NCBI GenBank assembly: GCA_017552985.1
Contig: JAFZNO010000022.1
Span: 1 to 39,340, forward strand
Length of the DNA stretch: 39,340 bases
Reading direction: 5' to 3'
Source of the DNA: Lachnospiraceae bacterium
Lineage (GTDB): Bacteria > Bacillota > Clostridia > Lachnospirales > Lachnospiraceae
Part shown: positions 15,317 to 22,744 of the stretch, piece by piece
How the letters are laid out: every line of letters starts with the position of its first letter
How positions within the stretch are numbered: position 1 is the first letter of the stretch
Notes under the pieces: model-generated
The model's database searches: none
What the model was told of the DNA's origin: nothing
The model's input: only the letters and a program-made list of their open reading frames with translations
Translations under genes and position numbers: made by a program

Positions 15317-15697
15317 ATGGTTGACAGATCGTATTTCGTAAGTGACAAGGGTAAAAATGGGGGTTCTGCAGAACCGCAGTATAAGAATCAGAATTGGAAA
15401 GTGAACAGCGACTTGATAATCGATGGTCAGGAGAATCTGAGCAAGACCGTTACCTTCAATGACGAAGGTTGCGTATATGGCATGACGCTTACGGGATCCC
15501 CCGGATACTATGATTACGTTGTAAACGTTGACGCCCAGGGACCTAAGGGAGCCTTCTCCGGCAGCGGTCACCTGCGTTTCACGGATAAGTCTGGTGACAG
15601 TTACGAGCTGAGCATCTATTCCTCCACCAGAAGTACCCATACGGTACGCTACAACAGCGACGATCCTGAAATCGTAAAAGTGGAGTGGTGGTACTAA
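15317..15697 (+). CDS. Small hypothetical beta-rich protein
   Basis: A 126-residue protein without signal peptide or membrane segment that I do not recognise. The composition (many Ser, Gly, Tyr, Asp; alternating segments such as YYDYVVNVDAQGPKG, ELSIYSSTRSTHTVRY and the end VKVEWWY) suggests a single beta-sandwich domain. The start follows AAAGGGGAAAAAGAG. It is a monocistronic unit: an upstream -10-like element and a strong terminator 40 bp after the stop frame it. Confidence 0.7.
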   Translation: MVDRSYFVSDKGKNGGSAEPQYKNQNWKVNSDLIIDGQENLSKTVTFNDEGCVYGMTLTGSPGYYDYVVNVDAQGPKGAFSGSGHLRFTDKSGDSYELSIYSSTRSTHTVRYNSDDPEIVKVEWWY

Positions 15698-15736
15698 TCA
15701 GCGAAGGCTTGAACATATTTACTTTCGCCTCTCAAG

Positions 15737-15772
15737 AAAGGCCCGGAACCAAAGGTTCCCGGGCCTTTTACT
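15737..15772. terminator. Rho-independent terminator, probably bidirectional
   Basis: AAAGGCCCGG-AACC, loop AAA, GGTTCCCGGGCCTTT: a 14-bp stem with one bulged base and A/T-rich flanks on both sides. It sits between two convergent genes and can serve both. Confidence 0.9.
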
Positions 15773-15801
15773 TTCCGTGTGCGTGTCGCGGTCAATTAAC
15801 T

Positions 15802-16701
15802 TTACTCGCGGAGGAGTTTTTGGACTTCGGCCAGGGTGGGCGGGTTCAGGGGCAGGGGGAAGCGGGAGATGGCGATGGCGGAGCAGGCGCTTGCGAAGCG
15901 CACAAGCTCATCGTCGCTCATGCCATGCAGGATCCCGTAGGTACAGCCAGCCTTGAAGGTGTCACCGGCACCGAGGGTGCTCTTTACTTCAACGGAGAAG
16001 GGCTTCATGCGATGGATCTCGCCGCCCTTCCGGCCATAGAGCATGTCGCCGCCGCCCTGGGTCAGGATCGTGAGACCCTCAGCTTCATTCATGAGCTGCT
16101 CCATGATGGCTTCGGGAGCCTGGCCTGCATAATGCTCGGAGACGCACTCCTTTGACACGACGTTGACTGCAGCATGCTGATGCAAAGGCGAGAAATGAGG
16201 GCTGTCGATGGTGACGTAGGGGATGCCGAGGCGCTGGCAAAGCTGCGAGGCAAGCATCGTCTCCTCGCCAAAGAAGGGATCGATGGCAGCAGCCTTACAA
16301 CCCGCGAGATCCTCCTCCTTCGGAACGTTCCACCAGCGCTTTCCAGTTGAAAACAGGGTTTGGAACTTACCCATGGGGGAGCGCACAAGTCCAGCGATCA
16401 CGACGTAATCCATGACGCCGGGATCATTTTCCATATATTCCAAAAGGGAAAGATCCACCTTTTTGTCTGCGTAAAAGCTCTTTAACATCGGCGCAACCTG
16501 CGTGCCGATCCAGGTGCCGGCCATCTTGACGGAGACACCGAGGGAATCCAGGACCGTCGCCGCAGTGCCCGTCTCGCCGCCGGGAAGGAAATACTGATCT
16601 TTGATCTCTGAATATTCATCCGGCTGAAGAAAGCCGTCCTTTAGCAAAAACGAATGGGTGCCAAGAATCTGACCAAACAAATAAACCTCTGAATTTTGCA
16701 C
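15802..16701 (-). CDS. PfkB-family carbohydrate kinase
   Basis: The 299-residue protein phosphorylates a sugar or nucleoside using ATP in the cytosol. Family signatures are the glycine pair motif LPGGETGTAA near the N-terminus and the C-terminal anion-hole/catalytic segment STLGAGDTFKAGC with the catalytic Asp. The substrate is not determinable; ribokinase-, fructokinase- and KDG-kinase-like members look alike here. I chose the GTG at 16701-16699, which follows AAGGAGGG at normal spacing. The longer open frame would run upstream through the gene's own promoter and into the divergent gene. It lies opposite a GH2 glycosidase, suggesting a sugar-use pair. Confidence 0.88.
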   Translation of the reverse strand: MQNSEVYLFGQILGTHSFLLKDGFLQPDEYSEIKDQYFLPGGETGTAATVLDSLGVSVKMAGTWIGTQVAPMLKSFYADKKVDLSLLEYMENDPGVMDYVVIAGLVRSPMGKFQTLFSTGKRWWNVPKEEDLAGCKAAAIDPFFGEETMLASQLCQRLGIPYVTIDSPHFSPLHQHAAVNVVSKECVSEHYAGQAPEAIMEQLMNEAEGLTILTQGGGDMLYGRKGGEIHRMKPFSVEVKSTLGAGDTFKAGCTYGILHGMSDDELVRFASACSAIAISRFPLPLNPPTLAEVQKLLRE

Positions 16702-16743
16702 GTGAATCCCTCCTTTGCGATGGGGCTGAAAGCCTTTGATAAA

Positions 16744-16772
16744 ATTATAGGTTTGCGGGTTGCGGAAGTCAA
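16744..16772 (-). promoter_or_regulatory. Strong sigma-A promoter for the PfkB kinase
   Basis: On the minus strand, TTGACT (16772-16767), a 17-bp spacer and a perfect TATAAT (16749-16744), 43 bp ahead of the GTG start. Only this direction shows a clear promoter; for the divergent GH2 gene I found no convincing pair. Confidence 0.85.
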
Positions 16773-16888
16773 GAAAAGACAGGAAAAATGCAAGATTGTA
16801 ACTATCTCTCACGCGCCCTAAGTGGTATGATGATATTGGGTCTGAGGCCCAAACCGAGAAAAAGGAAATTCGTGGAGGATGAGCGAGT

Positions 16889-19516
16889 ATGCAGAGCTTG
16901 GCATTGGATCGGGAGTGGACGTTTCGAAGTGGATTTTTGGATAGTCTGGGGATGATCCGGGAGGATCCCGGGGCGGTGGTGAATCTGCCGCATGACGGCA
17001 TGATCGGCACGGCAGTGACGCCGGATGCGCCTGCCCAGATGGACATGGGATATTTTACCGGAGGAAATTCAAATTATACGAAGTACGTGCTCTTTCCCAA
17101 GGAGTGGGAGGGAGAGTGCGTTGGACTGCAGTTTGACGGGGCGATGCTGAATGCGACCGTGGACGTCAATGGTTGCAAGGCGGGGCAGCAGCATTACGGC
17201 TATGCGTCGTTTTTCGTGGACCTGACGGACCTTGTGACTTTTGGGAAGGAGAACCGCATCACGATCAACGTCAATGCCAGCATGCAGCCAAATTCCCGCT
17301 GGTATACTGGCTCCGGGCTGTACCGCGGCGTGAAGCTCGTGCATGGGCCGAAGGTTCACGTTCCCGTGGACGGCATTTTCGTTTCGACCAAGGAAGTGGC
17401 GGAGGGATTTGCCTTTTTGGAGGCGCAGGTGGACGTGCAGAATGATAAGGCGCAGAAGCGCATGGTGGAGGTTGAGCTTACGCTGAGGGAGGAAAGCGCT
17501 GGACAAGGCGAAACTGGCGGATGCACGGGGCCGAAGGAAGCAGGGCAGGCTTGCGGGCCCGTGGCGGCCGTAACGCGGCGCGTGATCTGCGTGGGCGCCA
17601 GGACGACGGAGACGGCGCGGATGGCGTTTTCCGTGGAGAATCCCATGCTCTGGGATGCGGATCATCCAAACTTATACCGGGTGACGGCGAAGGTGACGGA
17701 TCTTGGCACGTACCGTACGCACTTTATTCCGACTGAAGCTGGAACATCGCAGAGCGATGAAGCTTCCGTTCTCTTTGGTATCCGGACGATCACGGCAGAC
17801 GTGGCGCGCGGCCTTAGGATTAACGGAAAAACGGTGAAATTAAAGGGCGGATGCCTGCATCATGACAACGGTCTGCTCGGTTCGGTTTCGCTCTATGAGA
17901 GCGAGGCGCGAAAGGTGAAGAAGCTGAAAGAGGTGGGATTTAACGCGATCCGTACGGCCCACAATCCGCCGTCCGCGGCTCTGATCGAGGCCTGCGACAG
18001 GCTCGGCATGTACGTGTTTGACGAGGCGTTTGACGCCTGGGGAATGGCGAAGCGCGGCGGTGATTACAACCAGTTCTTTGATGCGTACTGGGAGAAGGAT
18101 CTGACGGCGTTTGTCCGCAGGGACCGCTCGCACCCCAGCGTGATCCTTTGGTCCACGGGCAATGAGATTCCCGAGCGCGGAGGCTTGAATGACGGATATG
18201 CGCTGGCGACAAAGCTTGCAGAGAAGATGAGGAGCCTGGACGGCACGAGGCCCGTCAGCAATGGAATTTGCTCCTTTTGGAGCGGACTTGACGACGAGCT
18301 CATGGAGGGCCAGAACAGCCAGCAAAACGCGGCGGACGATGCCTCGAAGAATTTCTGGGAAAAAGGGACGGAGCCTTTTACGAACGGGCTTGACGTCGTT
18401 GGATACAACTACATGGAGGATCTTTACGAGAAGGATCACGAGCTGTTTCCTGACCGCGTGATCCTCGGATCGGAGAATTTCCCGAAGGAGATTGGCTTCC
18501 GCTGGCCCCTGGTGGAAAAACTCCCGTACGTGATCGGAGACTTTACGTGGACGGCATGGGACTATCTGGGGGAGGCGGGCATCGGAAAGTCCGTTTATCT
18601 GGATCCGGAAGATCCCTTCCTGCAAAAGGGTCCCTGGGCGTTGATGCCCCAGGGCACGTCGCCATTCCCTTGGCGGACGGCGAATGACGCGGATTTTGAC
18701 ATTACCGGGCGTAAGCTCCCCCAGGGCGCATATCGCAGCGTCGTTTGGGGAAGTGAGGCGACGCACCTGTTCGCCGTGCACCCGGAAAACTATGGCAAGA
18801 AAGAACTCATCAGCCCTTGGGGATTCACGGCGGTGCTTTCTGACTGGAGCTTTGAGGGCTATGAAGGAAAGCCCGTGGAGCTGGTTGTCTTCTCGAAGGC
18901 AGAGGAAGTGGAGATTTTCGTGAACGGCACTTCCATCGGCCGCAAGCCCGTTTCCAAAGAGCGGCCGCTCCCCCAGAGCGTGCGGTTTGACGCGGTTTAT
19001 CAGCCCGGAGAGGTGGTGGCGGTCAGCTACGACGGCGGAAAGGAAGTTAGCCGGGACGAGCTTGCGACAACAACAAAACCCGCCGGTATCAGGTTCACTC
19101 CTGAGAAGCTGAGCATGAAGGCAGACGGGCATGACGTGATTTACGTTACCGTTGAAATTGTGGACGCGCAGGGCCGCGTCGTTCCAGATGCGGCGGTGAA
19201 GCTGGAGGCGGAGATATGCTGCGCGGGCGAGGGGACAAAGCTTGGCGCGGAGGCATGTTGCGCAGGTGCGGAGACAAAGCTTGGCGCAGAGGCATGTTGC
19301 GCGGATGCAGGTGTGTCGGCGGGCGCCGTGGCCACCCTTGCGGGCTTTGGTACGGCCAACCCCATAACGGAGGAAGATTATACGGACAATGAGACCGTTT
19401 CGTATCGCGGGCACGCGCTTGCCATCCTGCGCGCGGGCTATGAGGCCGGGGAAGTCACGCTGACCGTGCGCGCGCAGGGACTTCCGGAGGCAAGCTGCAA
19501 AGTTGACGTGATCTAA
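16889..19516 (+). CDS. Glycoside hydrolase family 2 (beta-galactosidase/glucuronidase-type)
   Basis: An 875-residue, apparently cytosolic enzyme (no signal peptide) that cleaves a beta-linked sugar from oligosaccharides. The order is a jelly-roll sugar-binding domain (about 5-160), an Ig-like domain (to about 300) and a TIM barrel with RTAHNPPS, the acid/base E426 in STGNEIPERG and the nucleophile E529 in LGSENFPKE. C-terminal beta-sandwich domains follow. Two low-complexity insertions are present: a Gly/Cys-rich stretch near residues 208-230 and a cysteine-rich 13-residue repeat near 775-807. GGAGGA at 16873-16878 supports the ATG. The divergent PfkB kinase may handle the released sugar. The exact specificity is unknown. 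Confidence 0.9.
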   Translation: MQSLALDREWTFRSGFLDSLGMIREDPGAVVNLPHDGMIGTAVTPDAPAQMDMGYFTGGNSNYTKYVLFPKEWEGECVGLQFDGAMLNATVDVNGCKAGQQHYGYASFFVDLTDLVTFGKENRITINVNASMQPNSRWYTGSGLYRGVKLVHGPKVHVPVDGIFVSTKEVAEGFAFLEAQVDVQNDKAQKRMVEVELTLREESAGQGETGGCTGPKEAGQACGPVAAVTRRVICVGARTTETARMAFSVENPMLWDADHPNLYRVTAKVTDLGTYRTHFIPTEAGTSQSDEASVLFGIRTITADVARGLRINGKTVKLKGGCLHHDNGLLGSVSLYESEARKVKKLKEVGFNAIRTAHNPPSAALIEACDRLGMYVFDEAFDAWGMAKRGGDYNQFFDAYWEKDLTAFVRRDRSHPSVILWSTGNEIPERGGLNDGYALATKLAEKMRSLDGTRPVSNGICSFWSGLDDELMEGQNSQQNAADDASKNFWEKGTEPFTNGLDVVGYNYMEDLYEKDHELFPDRVILGSENFPKEIGFRWPLVEKLPYVIGDFTWTAWDYLGEAGIGKSVYLDPEDPFLQKGPWALMPQGTSPFPWRTANDADFDITGRKLPQGAYRSVVWGSEATHLFAVHPENYGKKELISPWGFTAVLSDWSFEGYEGKPVELVVFSKAEEVEIFVNGTSIGRKPVSKERPLPQSVRFDAVYQPGEVVAVSYDGGKEVSRDELATTTKPAGIRFTPEKLSMKADGHDVIYVTVEIVDAQGRVVPDAAVKLEAEICCAGEGTKLGAEACCAGAETKLGAEACCADAGVSAGAVATLAGFGTANPITEEDYTDNETVSYRGHALAILRAGYEAGEVTLTVRAQGLPEASCKVDVI
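19210..19311 (+). repeat. 39-bp in-frame cysteine-rich repeat
   Basis: ACAAAGCTTGGCGC recurs at 19235 and 19274 (39-bp period), coding TKLGAEACCAGAE-type units; a partial unit (AEICCAGEG) precedes them. The tract gives three CC pairs within about 30 residues in a C-terminal domain of the GH2 enzyme. Confidence 0.85.
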
Positions 19517-19524
19517 GAAAAATT

Positions 19525-19809
19525 TACCGCAGATTCCTGCTTTTGAGCTTTCCTGCGGTAGGATTTTTTTAAAAGTTTCATTTAGTGTACCGTAGAATTA
19601 TTATTTCCGTTTAATCTACGGTAGCAATCAAAAAAAGGTCAATTTTTCCTACCGCGTAATTCACAATTATGGCTAATTTGCGGTAAGATTTTTAAAAAAT
19701 ACATTTTTGCGCTACCGCATAATTTAGTTATTTGACTTACCTGCGGTAGGAATTTTAAAATGGACTTTTTTTCTACCGCAAGTTATTCCGTTACGGATTA
19801 TTTGCGGTA
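19525..19809. repeat. Array of five 36-bp inverted-repeat units, ~62-bp period
   Basis: Five units of exactly 36 bp start at 19525, 19588, 19650, 19713 and 19774. Each begins TACCG[C/T] and ends G/A-CGGTA as the reverse complement, with a variable 24-bp core. In unit 2 both arms change together (TACCGT with ACGGTA), which preserves pairing. Linkers of 25-27 bp are A/T-rich and similar to each other. The array fills most of the gap between the convergent GH2 and metallopeptidase genes. It may act as terminators, a protein-binding array or a REP/BIME-like element. Confidence 0.88.
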
Positions 19810-19821
19810 ATTTTTGCGAGA

Positions 19822-19939
19822 GTTAGGGAGGCCAGAGGCCCAACGGTTTGACTCGAGTCATGCAGACTGTGCGCGATGCGGTTAGGGAGGCCGGAGGCCA
19901 AACGGTTTGATTCGAGTCATGCTGACCGCACGCGCGGCG
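19822..19939. repeat. 59-bp tandem direct repeat, two copies
   Basis: GTTAGGGAGGCC begins at 19822 and again at 19881. The copies share CAACGGTTTGA-like and TCGAGTCATGC segments. They are non-coding and lie between the inverted-repeat array and the duplicated GH2 tail. Confidence 0.8.
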
Positions 19940-20022
19940 GGGCTTCCGGAGGCAAGCCGCAGAGTTGGCGTGATCTAGATAAAGTTAACCGAGGATTCTC
20001 TGCGTTTGAGAATTGTGCGGTA
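19921..20022. repeat. 102-bp duplicate of the GH2 3' end plus one 36-bp unit
   Basis: Positions 19921-20022 align without gaps to 19459-19560: the last ~58 bp of the GH2 gene, its stop region and the first 36-bp inverted unit. The copy has diverged by scattered substitutions and its left arm (AACCGA) no longer pairs perfectly. It ends 10 bp before the stop of the convergent lipoprotein gene. Confidence 0.82.
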
Positions 20023-20032
20023 ACGTGCGCGT

Positions 20033-21259
20033 TTATTGGTCTTTGTGGGTTTGATACCAGGCACCGAACTTTGTGAAGACGTCGTCACCGAAGGTTGTCT
20101 TCATCAGGTCCGCCATTTTGTTAATGTCATTTTGGTTAGGATCGCCAATGAATTTGGGATAAGCATAACCTGCATTTGCCACTGCAGCGATATAATCATG
20201 CAGGGAGGATTCGCCATAGTTTTCCTCGAGGAAAAGGCACATCATCCTTCCAAGAGTATATTCGTCGCCGCGCTCCATTTGGGACAAATCGGAATAATCG
20301 TTCCGGAAAACGGCCTCTGCGTTCTCGGCAGTCACTTCATTCTTTACGTGATATGATAAGTCCATGCGGGCAGCGGATTCCACGAAATCATATTGCCCGG
20401 TGACGTCCGCGAGCTTTTTAATAACCTTTTCCGCAACGTAATCCGCGCTGCCTTCCGTCATGATCTTTGTGAGGGCTGCGCGCCTGCACGTCAGCACGTG
20501 CGTCAATTCATGAGCGACGGTATCATAGTTGACGTGATCGTCGCGGCGCCAAGGATTGTCGCGGTATGCGGGCACGGAATTCCACAAGTCCATGCTGTAT
20601 AATTCATAAAGCTGCAGGTTCATAAACTCTGACGAAGCGCTGGAAATGTATCCAGTGCTATCCCTGTCCGGATAAAGGTAAATAGGCACTTTCATGCCAA
20701 AATCAAATCCATCCCAGGGATTATACCCAAACGTGACAGTGCTGTTGTCACACGTAAAAAGCTTCGCCGGAATGCTGAACGTAAAGCCGGTTACGTTTTC
20801 GATCTCATCGATGATGAGTTCTACGTTGTCGCCAAAATCTCCTGGCAGGTCAACGTCCTTGTCCAAAAGCAGAAAATACTTTTCTCCCTCGACGTAACAA
20901 AGCTTGTCCGTGATGACGTGATCATCGTGATTACCGCTCAGAGTGATCCGGGGCGGGTACTCCTTGGGCTCTTCCGGGGCAGAAGCCTCTGATGATGCAA
21001 CTTCGGAAGAAGCTATCTCTGAAGAAACAACTTCCAAGGAAGCGATTTCCGCGGCCTCTTGTGAAATGGTTTCCTGTTCCTTCTCTGCCGCAGACTCTTT
21101 CACGGTCTCCTGTACCTGCGATTCTGCCGCAGACTCTTTCACGGTCTCCTGCACCTGCGATTCTGCCGCGCCCGAGCTTTCATTTGACGTGGCCGGACCG
21201 CAGGAAACCAATAACAGCGTTGCTGTCAGTAACGTGATCAAAAACTTTTTCCTTTTCAT
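20033..21259 (-). CDS. Lipoprotein with HExxH metallopeptidase motif
   Basis: The 408-residue protein has a lipoprotein signal peptide (MKRKKF, hydrophobic core, LLVSC with lipidated C20), so it should be anchored outside the membrane. A linker rich in Glu, Ser and Ala (about 22-95), including a repeated 13-residue unit, leads to the folded domain. H250-E251-L-T-H254 and E269 in TEGSADY give a gluzincin-type zinc site. The exact peptidase family is not recognised. GGAGGG (21276-21271) lies 11 bp ahead of the ATG. A promoter candidate is present and the gene converges with GH2. Confidence 0.82.
   Translation of the reverse strand: MKRKKFLITLLTATLLLVSCGPATSNESSGAAESQVQETVKESAAESQVQETVKESAAEKEQETISQEAAEIASLEVVSSEIASSEVASSEASAPEEPKEYPPRITLSGNHDDHVITDKLCYVEGEKYFLLLDKDVDLPGDFGDNVELIIDEIENVTGFTFSIPAKLFTCDNSTVTFGYNPWDGFDFGMKVPIYLYPDRDSTGYISSASSEFMNLQLYELYSMDLWNSVPAYRDNPWRRDDHVNYDTVAHELTHVLTCRRAALTKIMTEGSADYVAEKVIKKLADVTGQYDFVESAARMDLSYHVKNEVTAENAEAVFRNDYSDLSQMERGDEYTLGRMMCLFLEENYGESSLHDYIAAVANAGYAYPKFIGDPNQNDINKMADLMKTTFGDDVFTKFGAWYQTHKDQ
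21084..21168 (-). repeat. 39-bp in-frame repeat in the lipoprotein linker
   Basis: Period-39 units at 21084, 21123 and (partial) 21162 code ESQVQETVKESAA twice. The unit lies in the flexible linker between lipid anchor and metallopeptidase domain, so copy number would change only tether length. Confidence 0.88.
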
Positions 21260-21300
21260 GATCGCAATTTCCCTCCTAAAAGAAACAAATGATATATAGA

Positions 21301-21329
21301 AGTATATCTGACGGCGGCCAGACTTGCAA
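21301..21329 (-). promoter_or_regulatory. Candidate promoter of the lipoprotein gene
   Basis: Minus strand TTGCAA (21329-21324), 17-bp spacer and TATACT (21306-21301), 42 bp from the ATG. Confidence 0.6.
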
Positions 21330-21486
21330 GAAACAACGTGCTACGCAAACTGCCTCCAAAATGAGAAGTTTCGCACGATAAACACTGCTATCGTGAACCG
21401 CTTTAGGTCGAATACTGCATGGAATCAGGGCGAAATATGCAAGGTGGGTAGAACCCGGCCCGGAAACGTGGTAAAATTTAAGGGAC

Positions 21487-21514
21487 TTGCGGCGTGGCAA
21501 CCTAGACGCCGCAA
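21487..21514 (+). promoter_or_regulatory. 9-bp stem hairpin in the leader of the VOC gene
   Basis: TTGCGGCGT (21487-21495) pairs perfectly with ACGCCGCAA (21506-21514) around a 10-nt loop, 26 bp before the ATG at 21541. A-rich rather than T-rich sequence follows, so a leader structure or operator is likelier than a terminator. Confidence 0.45.
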
Positions 21515-21540
21515 AGTACAAAAGGGAAAGGAGATGACAG

Positions 21541-21927
21541 ATGGCAACAGGATTACACCACATTTCGCTCATTGCATCGTCAGACAAGACGATCGACTTT
21601 TACTTGGAACTAGGTTTTCGGGAGACGAAGCGTCGCAAACGGCTTGATACTACCGAAGTAACTTTGGAGGGTTACGGCCTCGTTCTGGAATTTCTCGTGG
21701 AGCGCTTCCGCCCCAAGCGGGATTGCATTCCGGAACCCCTGGGAATCCGATATTTCTCCATCGTCGTGGACGATTACGAAAGCATCGTCCGTAACAACTT
21801 CGACGCGCACAGAATGCGGGACATGAGCGGCGAGCGGTATTGCTACCTATGGGATCCTGACGGACAGAAGATCGAAGTCCGGGAGGATATGGAAGCTAAG
21901 AATGCCAGAAATGCCGCACTAGTGTAA
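21541..21927 (+). CDS. VOC-superfamily (glyoxalase/bleomycin-resistance fold) protein
   Basis: A 128-residue single-domain VOC protein: GLHHISLIASSDKTIDFYLELGF at the start and YLWDPDGQKIEVRE at the end are the paired beta-alpha-beta-beta-beta ends typical of the fold. Members are metal-dependent lyases, dioxygenases or binding proteins; the activity here is unknown. AAAGGAGA precedes the ATG. The gene stands alone, with its own leader hairpin and a strong terminator. It is more distantly related to the two VOC copies at 22331 and 24282 than those are to each other. Confidence 0.85.
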   Translation: MATGLHHISLIASSDKTIDFYLELGFRETKRRKRLDTTEVTLEGYGLVLEFLVERFRPKRDCIPEPLGIRYFSIVVDDYESIVRNNFDAHRMRDMSGERYCYLWDPDGQKIEVREDMEAKNARNAALV

Positions 21928-21947
21928 AACTGAATGATGAACATTAC

Positions 21948-21985
21948 AAAAATAGAAGGACCTGATTGCAGGTCCTTCTATTTTT
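21948..21985 (+). terminator. Rho-independent terminator
   Basis: A perfect 17-bp stem (AAAAATAGAAGGACCTG with its complement) closes on the loop ATTG and ends in TTTTT, 21 bp after the VOC stop codon. The A-run on the left makes it potentially bidirectional. Confidence 0.95.
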
Positions 21986-22330
21986 GTGATAAAAAGCATT
22001 TCCCCGGCTTTTGTCAGTCTAACGCTTTTACCGGCGGGGAAACATGTCAGTAGGCATGTTCCGGTGGCCCAAATGGTGGGGCAAGCGTGGACCGGGAGGG
22101 CAAAAATTGGGAGGGGCGGGCAAAAATTGAATAAAATTGTTGTAAAAAGAAGAAAACATGTAGACGATTTACTAAAACTGTGATAAAATCTTAAGGATTA
22201 TGGGATAGTGGGTTATTGTGGGGTATTATAGGTAGCGAAGAGGAAACGATTGCGACTAAAAAAGGCGAGAAATGCCGAATAGACAGTGGCTTTGATGGAA
22301 ACGCTGCGAAGAAAAGACGAGGACGCATTG
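21986..22330 (+). promoter_or_regulatory. Intergenic leader of the polysaccharide locus with extended -10
   Basis: No gene is seen in most of this stretch. It contains a bulged hairpin (ACCGG...AACATG at 22030-22046 with CATGTTCCGGT at 22055-22065), a short direct repeat (GGGCAAAAATTG twice near 22100-22130) and TGATAAAAT at 22181-22189, an extended -10 element without a good -35. This is the likely transcription start area for the genes that follow. Confidence 0.45.
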
Positions 22331-22711
22331 ATGATAAGTGGATTACGGCACTTGGCGATCATAGTCTCGGAAGAGAAGTCAATTGCCTTTTATAAGTGTC
22401 TCGGGTTTGAGGAGACGTTCCGGACAGAGCGGGAGCACGACAAGGTCGTGAGGTTGGAAGGGCATGAGATTACACTCATGCTGTTTGTGGATCCGAAGCA
22501 CCCGGCGCGGGCGGCGTGTCCTGAGAATTATGGGCTTAGGAACCTGGCGCTTCAGGTGGATCAGCTGGAGAACAGCATGGAAGAGGTCCGGAAGACCATG
22601 GAGGAGGCAGGGTTTGATATTAAGTTTGATCCCATTCTTGTTAGTTGGAATGGAGCTAGGTACACTTACTTCAAAGATCCCGACGGTCAACCAATCGGAT
22701 TAATTGAATAA
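22331..22711 (+). CDS. VOC-superfamily protein next to initiating sugar transferase
   Basis: A single VOC domain of 126 residues: ISGLRHLAIIVSEEKSIAFY at the start, LFVDPKHPAR in the middle, YFKDPDGQPIGLIE at the end. The frame is open from a GTG at 22286, but the domain and the paralog at 24282 both begin at the MI(S/R)GL position, so I favour ATG 22331 with a weak GAGGA site. Function is unknown. It sits 33 bp ahead of a membrane sugar-phosphate transferase gene, and a paralog (frameshifted) sits upstream of the second such transferase, hinting at a functional link. Confidence 0.82.
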   Translation: MISGLRHLAIIVSEEKSIAFYKCLGFEETFRTEREHDKVVRLEGHEITLMLFVDPKHPARAACPENYGLRNLALQVDQLENSMEEVRKTMEEAGFDIKFDPILVSWNGARYTYFKDPDGQPIGLIE

Positions 22712-22744
22712 AAGATATCTTCGGAATAGGATTTGGAGAGAATT

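Noticed and set aside
16702-17046. Longer N-terminus for the PfkB kinase
   Set aside because: The extra ~115 codons would cross the gene's own promoter and overlap the divergent GH2 gene; the GTG at 16701 has an AAGGAGGG site and begins at the family N-terminus.
17840-19414. 524-codon open frame on the minus strand inside the GH2 gene
   Set aside because: It is antisense to a gene with complete GH2 catalytic motifs, and its translation shows no recognisable domain. High-GC codon bias explains the open antisense frame.
19525-19809. CRISPR array (36-bp repeats, 25-27-bp spacers)
   Set aside because: The 36-bp units differ strongly in their cores and the linkers resemble one another, the reverse of a CRISPR pattern. 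No cas genes are present in the window.
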